A DNA stretch of 64,000 bases from NCBI GenBank assembly GCA_004297395.1, contig SCUO01000093.1, positions 186,001 through 250,000 on the forward strand, in the 5' to 3' direction. This stretch comes from Chloroflexota bacterium (GTDB taxonomy: Bacteria > Chloroflexota > Limnocylindria > Limnocylindrales > CSP1-4). The notes under the pieces were generated by a model, which worked only from the letters and a program-made list of their open reading frames with translations, did no database searches and had not been told where the DNA came from. Numbering within the stretch: position 1 is the stretch's first letter; the number at the start of each line of letters is the position of its first letter. Shown piece after piece: positions 59,001 through 64,000 of the stretch. The translations under genes were made by a program, and so were the position numbers.

Positions 59001-60615
59001 GCTGCCGAAGTCGAGGCCGGGCTCGCTCGACGACCTCGTCGTGGAGGTCGCGATCATCCGGCCCGGCCCGATCCAGGGCAACGCCGTCCATCCGTACCTC
59101 CGGCGGCGGCAGGGCCTGGAGCCCGTGACCTACCTCCACCCGAGCCTGGAGCCGGTCCTCCGCGATTCGAAGGGCGTGATCCTGTACCAGGAGCAGGTCA
59201 TGCGGATCGCCATCGAGGTCGCGGGCTTCACGCCGGCAGAGAGCGACGGCTTCCGGCGGGCGATGGGCACATGGCGCTCGACCCGCGAGATGGAGAGGCT
59301 CCATCAGCGCTTCCACGACGGCTGCATGCGCCAGCCGGGCATGACCGAGGAGGTGGCCGAGGAGCTGTTCCGGCAGGTCGCGGCGTTCGCCAGCTTCGGG
59401 TTCGCCAAGAGCCACGCCGCCGCCTTCGCCCGGACGGCCTACGAGTCCTCCTTCCTCAAGCTCTTCTACCCGGCCCAGTTCCTCGTCGGGCTCATCAACG
59501 CCCAGCCGATGGGCTTCTACCCGGTCGAGGTCCTCGTCAACGACGCCAAGCGCCACGGGGTCGCGATCCTCCCGGTCGACATCAACGCCTCGTCCTACAA
59601 GACGACGACCGAGTGGGCCGGCCGGCCCGGCTGGGCTCTCGCCGGCCCGGCGGGTGACGACGGCTCGCACGACGCGGATCCTGGCGAGCCGATCCCCGCG
59701 GGCGCCGGGATCGAGGAGCGGCCGCGGCCGGTCCGGTCCTCGGCCTGCTTCAACCCGATGGCAGCGGCCCGGGATCGATGGGCTGCCGCGGACGCCGTCG
59801 GCTGGGGCGTTCGCCTGGGGCTCCACCTCGTGAAGGGCATCGGCGAGCAGCACGAGGAGCTCCTCGATCGCGAGCTGGCCCGCGGGCCGTACGCCTCGCT
59901 GGCCGACGTCGTCGAGCGGACCGGGCTGCCCGAGGAGACGATTGAGCGGCTCATCCGGACCGGCGCGCTCGATTCCCTGGGCCGGCCACGGCGCGAGCTC
60001 CTGTGGCAGCTCCGCGAGGTCGCCGGGGCGTCACGGGGGCGCGTTGACGGGAAGTCAGTCCGGGCCGGGACGCGGGCGGCGGGGAAGCGCTCGGTTGCGG
60101 CCGGGAGGCCGATGGACCTGCGACTGCCGGCCACCGATGCCCCGGACCTGCCCGCGATCAGCGAGCCGGAGCGGATCGGGGATGCCTATGCGGTCGTCGG
60201 CCTCGATGCCCGCCGCCAGGTCGTCTCGCTGTTCCGGGGCGCCCTCGATCGGCTCGGGGCGGTGACGAACGCGTCGCTCGCGGATCGGCGGCCCGGACCC
60301 GTCCGGATCGGCGGGCTCGTCGTCACCCGCCAGCACCCGATGACCGCCAAGGGCACCGTCTTCCTGGCCCTCGAGGACGAGACCGGGATGGTCAACGTCA
60401 CCCTCTGGCCGTCGTCGTGGGAGCGCCTCCGCGGGGTGGTCCGCCGCCACGCCCTGCTGCTCGTCGACGGCGAGCTCCAGCGCGAATCGTCGGTCGTCAA
60501 CGTCGTGGCCAACGAGGTCCGGCCGCTCCCCGAGCTGGCGACGGCGGCCGGTGGTCCGGAGCGGCCGGACGGCGTCCGCCAGCTCGGCCACGCCGGGATG
60601 CGCCGGCTGGGCTGA
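56056..60615 (+). CDS. dnaE2: Error-prone DNA polymerase III alpha-like (DnaE2/ImuC) with a large insertion
   Basis: PHP [23 protein letters not shown]...[110 protein letters not shown]; OB domain [20 protein letters not shown]. Confidence 0.92.
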   Translation: [1519 protein letters not shown]

Positions 60616-60626
60616 CGGCCCTGCGA

Positions 60627-61292
60627 TCAGCCCCGGGCGGGGCGGCCGGAGCGCGGGTTCGTCTGGCGGCGCTGCTGGGCGCGCGTGTTCGAGAGGTTCA
60701 GGAACCGCCGGTACCAGGCAGCGGCCGCTGCGAAGAAGATGCCCGACACCGGGCCGATCGAGATGGCCGACAGGACGGCCTGTTCCTGGGCGCCGGGCTC
60801 GATCGGCGTTGCCGCAGCGGCCGGCACGACCAGGTAGACCACGGCGGTGAACGCCGCGACATCGATGAGCGACACGATGAGACCGAGCAGGTAGCTCGCC
60901 CGCTTGGCGAAGAACCCGACCAGGAAGATCGGGGCCATCGCCGGCGGATACAGGAGCGACTGGTAGAGGAACGCCGAGATCGTGCTCTGCTGGTCGACCG
61001 CGACGGCCACGGCCCCGACCCCGATGAGGCCGAGGGCGCCGAGGAACGACCGGGTCCGGAGCAGTCCGGGCAGTGCCGCGATGTCCTCGCGGATATTGGC
61101 CCGGCGGTAGGCGCCCCGGAACGCCCCGGTCAGGCTCGGTCGCGGAGGAACGGCCGCCGTTGCCGGGCGCTGGCCCCGAGTCTGGGCCGCAGGCGTCTCC
61201 TCCTCGGGATCCAGGCCCTCGATATCCCCGGAGATCGTCTGCCGGTAGCGGCGGCGCGCGTCGGCGCGGTCGGTGCGCTTGGCACGGGCCAC
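60627..61292 (-). CDS. Membrane protein of unknown function
   Basis: Charged N-terminus then GALGLIGVGAVAVAVDQQSTISAFLYQSLLYPPAMAPIFLVGFFAKRASYLLGLIVSLIDVAAFTAVVYLVVP. Confidence 0.6.
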   Translation of the reverse strand: MARAKRTDRADARRRYRQTISGDIEGLDPEEETPAAQTRGQRPATAAVPPRPSLTGAFRGAYRRANIREDIAALPGLLRTRSFLGALGLIGVGAVAVAVDQQSTISAFLYQSLLYPPAMAPIFLVGFFAKRASYLLGLIVSLIDVAAFTAVVYLVVPAAAATPIEPGAQEQAVLSAISIGPVSGIFFAAAAAWYRRFLNLSNTRAQQRRQTNPRSGRPARG

Positions 61293-61637
61293 GGGTTGCT
61301 CCTCGATAGCAGGTGGGGTTGGCGGTGCTCGCGCCACCCGGCGGGCACCTCGGGTGGTGTGATCGTACGGTGTGATCGTACGCGGTCGGCCCGGACGGCG
61401 CGGCTGGCGCGCTGCTCGGTGGGCGTGGCTGCCGCCCGCGGCGGATCAGAGGGTGACTGCGGGGTGACTGGCAGGTGAGCCGGGAGTGAGCGGCGGGTGA
61501 GTCGCTGACGAGCCGCCGATGAGTGGCGGACAACTCGCCGGTGAGGCCCGGGTTGCCGGTGGGTGAGGGCGGCCTGCTAGAACGTCGCCAGCCGTCCTGC
61601 CCGGCGCCACGAGCCTGCCCGCCCCGGAGGTCGTTCC

Positions 61638-64000
61638 GTGGAACGCGCTCGCGCTGCGGCGTCGGTCGCCATCCTCGCTCTCTTCGTCGCGGCGGCGACG
61701 GTCCTCGCGGTCGCGCCCCCGATCACCGCGCCAGCAGCGGTCGAGCCGGCCGCGGTCGTCGGCTGGCCCCCGGCGACGCTCGTCGTGACGGAGGTCCAGA
61801 CCGGCGGCGCGTCCGCCTCGGACGAGTTCGCGGAGATCGGCAACATGGGCTCGACGGCGGTCGACCTCGCCGGCCTCGAGATCGTCTACGTGACCTCGAC
61901 GGGCGGGACGGTGACCAGGAAGGTCACCTGGACCGCGACGACGCCGCTCGACCCCGGGCGCCACCTCGTCATCGCCAACGCGCTTGGTGCCTTCGCCTCC
62001 ATTGCCGACGCGACGTACAGCGGCGGCTTCGCGGCGACCGGGGGATCGATCGTCCTCCGGGCGGTGGACGGGGCGCCCATCGATGCCGTGGGCTGGGGCG
62101 ATGCCACGAACGCTTTCGTCGAAGGCACGCCGGCGGGCGCGCCACCGGCCGGATCGAGCCTCGAGCGACGACCCGGCGGGACGGCCGGCAACACGACCGA
62201 CACGAACGACAGCGTGGCCGACTTCTTCATCCAGGCGAGCCCGAACCCCCAGAACCTGGCGGCGCCGCCGATTCCCGTCCCCGGGTTCACGCCGAGCCCC
62301 TCGTCCGAGACGCCGGCACCGACGCCCACGCCACCTGCCGACCCTTCGGCCGAGCCCTCGGCGACGCCGACCTCGTCGCCCTCGTTCACGCCCGCACCCG
62401 ATCCGGGGTCGCCCGAACCCACGGCGACCATGTTGCCCAGCCCAGTTCCCACGCCGACGCCCGCTCCAACCGCCTCGCCGAGTCCGACGCCCGGTCCGAC
62501 CGCCGCTCCGACGACGGTGCCGACGCAGAGCCCCCCGCCCGCGCCGACAGCCACGGCGACCGTCGAGCCCAGCCCGTCGCCGGCGCCCCTGCCGATCCTC
62601 GAGGCCCGCGCCCTGGCTGACGGGTCCAGCGCCGTCGTGGTGGGCATCCTGACGACCGACCTCGGGGCCCTCGAGAGCGGTCGCTCCGGCTTTGTCCAGG
62701 ACGCGACGGCCGGGATCGCGGTCTACCTCGACGTGGCGCTCGTCGCGCCGCTCCCGGCCGGGACCACGGTCCGGCTCGAGGGCACGCTCGACGAGCGATA
62801 CGGGGCGCGAACGCTGCGCGTCGCGGTCGCCGACCTGACGGACCTGGGACCAGGTGTCATCCCTGATCCCGAGGACGTCGGCACGGGGATCGTCGCGGAA
62901 TCGCTCGAGGGAATCCGGGTCACGGTCTCGGGGCCGACCGTCGGCGCTCCGACCAGCTACGCGGACGGGCTCGGGATCCTCGTCGACGACGGCAGCGGCC
63001 CGGTCCGGGTCATCGTCGGGCCGGACGCACTTGCCGGCAACACGCTGCCGTCGGGCACCTTTATCCGGGCTGCCGGCCCGGTGGGGCAGCGCGACAGCAC
63101 CGGGACGGGCACATCCGGCTACCGGATCCACGCCACCGAGCCGGGCGAGCTGGAGCTCGTCGCCCCGCCACCCACCCCGACCCCGACGCCGACGCCGAGC
63201 GCGCCGCCGACGCCCGTCCCGAGCGCATCGGCGTCGACCTCGCCCCTTCCCACCGCGACGCCCACGCCCACGCCGTCCCCGACCGCCCCGCCGACGATCT
63301 CGGTCGCCGAGGCCCGGGGCCGCCCCGTCGGATCCGTCGTCACGGTGACGGGCGACGTCACGGCCGAGGCCGGCCGGCTCGGGACGCCGTCGATCCTGGC
63401 CATCGGCGACTCGACCGGGGGCATCCTCGTCCGCGTCCCGGACGGGATCCCGGCGCCGTCCCGCGGCACGCGCATCACGGTCACCGGCCAGCTCTCGGCA
63501 CCGTACGGCCAGCTCGAGCTCCGACCGGCCACGACCGGCGTCTGGGTCCTCGGTCCGGGGGCTGCACTGACCCCGCTCGCGATTGCGGCGGCCGAGCTCG
63601 GCGAGCCCACCGAAGGTCGCCTGGTGATCCTCGTCGGGACCGTCAGCGCGGCGCCCCGGAAGAGCACCAGCGGCGACCTCTCCATCGATCTAGTCGACGC
63701 GGCCGGGACACCGTTCCGGGTCATGACCGACGCGTCGAGCGGCATCGAGGCCGCCGACCTGGGCAGGGGCTCCACCGTCCGGCTCGTCGGGATCGTCGGT
63801 CAGCGGGCATCGAAGAAGGACGCCCTCGACGGCTACCGGGTCTGGATCCGCGATCGCGCCGACATCGAACCGACCGGGAGCGACGGTAGCGGCGGGTCGC
63901 AGGAGCCACCGACCGGCCCGGGCGCGACCGTGCTCACCATCGCCGCGACCCGACGCCTGCCCGACGATGCCCCGGCCGCTGTCGAGGGCGTGGTCACCGC
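61638..64000 (+). CDS. Secreted multidomain protein: lamin-tail-like domain, Pro/Thr-rich linkers, OB-fold-like repeats (partial, runs off right edge)
   Basis: Manual translation from GTG 61638: VERARAAASVAILALFVAAATVLAVAPPITAPA (signal), LVVTEVQTGGASASDEFAEIGNMGSTAVDLAGLEIVYVTSTGG (LTD-like), TPTPTPS linkers, then VVGILTTDLGALESGRSGFVQDATAGIAVYLDV... and SVVTVTGDVTAEAGRLGTPSILAIGDSTGGILVRVP... Confidence 0.8.
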   Translation, partial: MERARAAASVAILALFVAAATVLAVAPPITAPAAVEPAAVVGWPPATLVVTEVQTGGASASDEFAEIGNMGSTAVDLAGLEIVYVTSTGGTVTRKVTWTATTPLDPGRHLVIANALGAFASIADATYSGGFAATGGSIVLRAVDGAPIDAVGWGDATNAFVEGTPAGAPPAGSSLERRPGGTAGNTTDTNDSVADFFIQASPNPQNLAAPPIPVPGFTPSPSSETPAPTPTPPADPSAEPSATPTSSPSFTPAPDPGSPEPTATMLPSPVPTPTPAPTASPSPTPGPTAAPTTVPTQSPPPAPTATATVEPSPSPAPLPILEARALADGSSAVVVGILTTDLGALESGRSGFVQDATAGIAVYLDVALVAPLPAGTTVRLEGTLDERYGARTLRVAVADLTDLGPGVIPDPEDVGTGIVAESLEGIRVTVSGPTVGAPTSYADGLGILVDDGSGPVRVIVGPDALAGNTLPSGTFIRAAGPVGQRDSTGTGTSGYRIHATEPGELELVAPPPTPTPTPTPSAPPTPVPSASASTSPLPTATPTPTPSPTAPPTISVAEARGRPVGSVVTVTGDVTAEAGRLGTPSILAIGDSTGGILVRVPDGIPAPSRGTRITVTGQLSAPYGQLELRPATTGVWVLGPGAALTPLAIAAAELGEPTEGRLVILVGTVSAAPRKSTSGDLSIDLVDAAGTPFRVMTDASSGIEAADLGRGSTVRLVGIVGQRASKKDALDGYRVWIRDRADIEPTGSDGSGGSQEPPTGPGATVLTIAATRRLPDDAPAAVEGVVT

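Overview
64 kb of very high-GC chromosomal DNA with uni-copy housekeeping genes, many ATGA-coupled operons and TANNNT-type -10 elements. From gene content it looks like an uncultured Chloroflexota (Limnocylindria/Ellin6529-like), but this is inference and was not tested by search. Main blocks: (1) pentose-phosphate/sugar-phosphate genes opcA(partial)-zwf-gnd, pgi, rpiB-tkt, with a PfkB kinase-psuG pair divergent from tkt, and tal further on; (2) an 8-kb stretch with three ECF sigma modules, each translationally coupled to a membrane-anchored putative anti-sigma/sensor, interrupted by a VapBC-like pair and a GNAT; (3) pyrG, tal, ubiE/menG, rho, LysM-M23 peptidase, obg, an in-frame nadD-rsfS fusion, holA-comEC-comEA; (4) a CGNR regulator divergent from small ORFs with repeated operator-like sites; (5) leuS, three tRNAs, a tandem pair of unknown ectodomain proteins; (6) a LexA-box-controlled mutasome (imuA-imuB-small protein, and dnaE2 carrying a large low-complexity insertion); (7) a partial secreted lamin-tail/OB-fold-like protein running off the right end that is absent from the ORF track. 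No CRISPR array, rRNA, transposase or prophage was recognised. Most promising items: the NadD-RsfS fusion with a possible internal start, the dnaE2/imuAB SOS mutasome with its polymerase insertion, the ECF sensor array, a two-fold-repeat unknown protein, and several unexplained intergenic repeat/structure elements.
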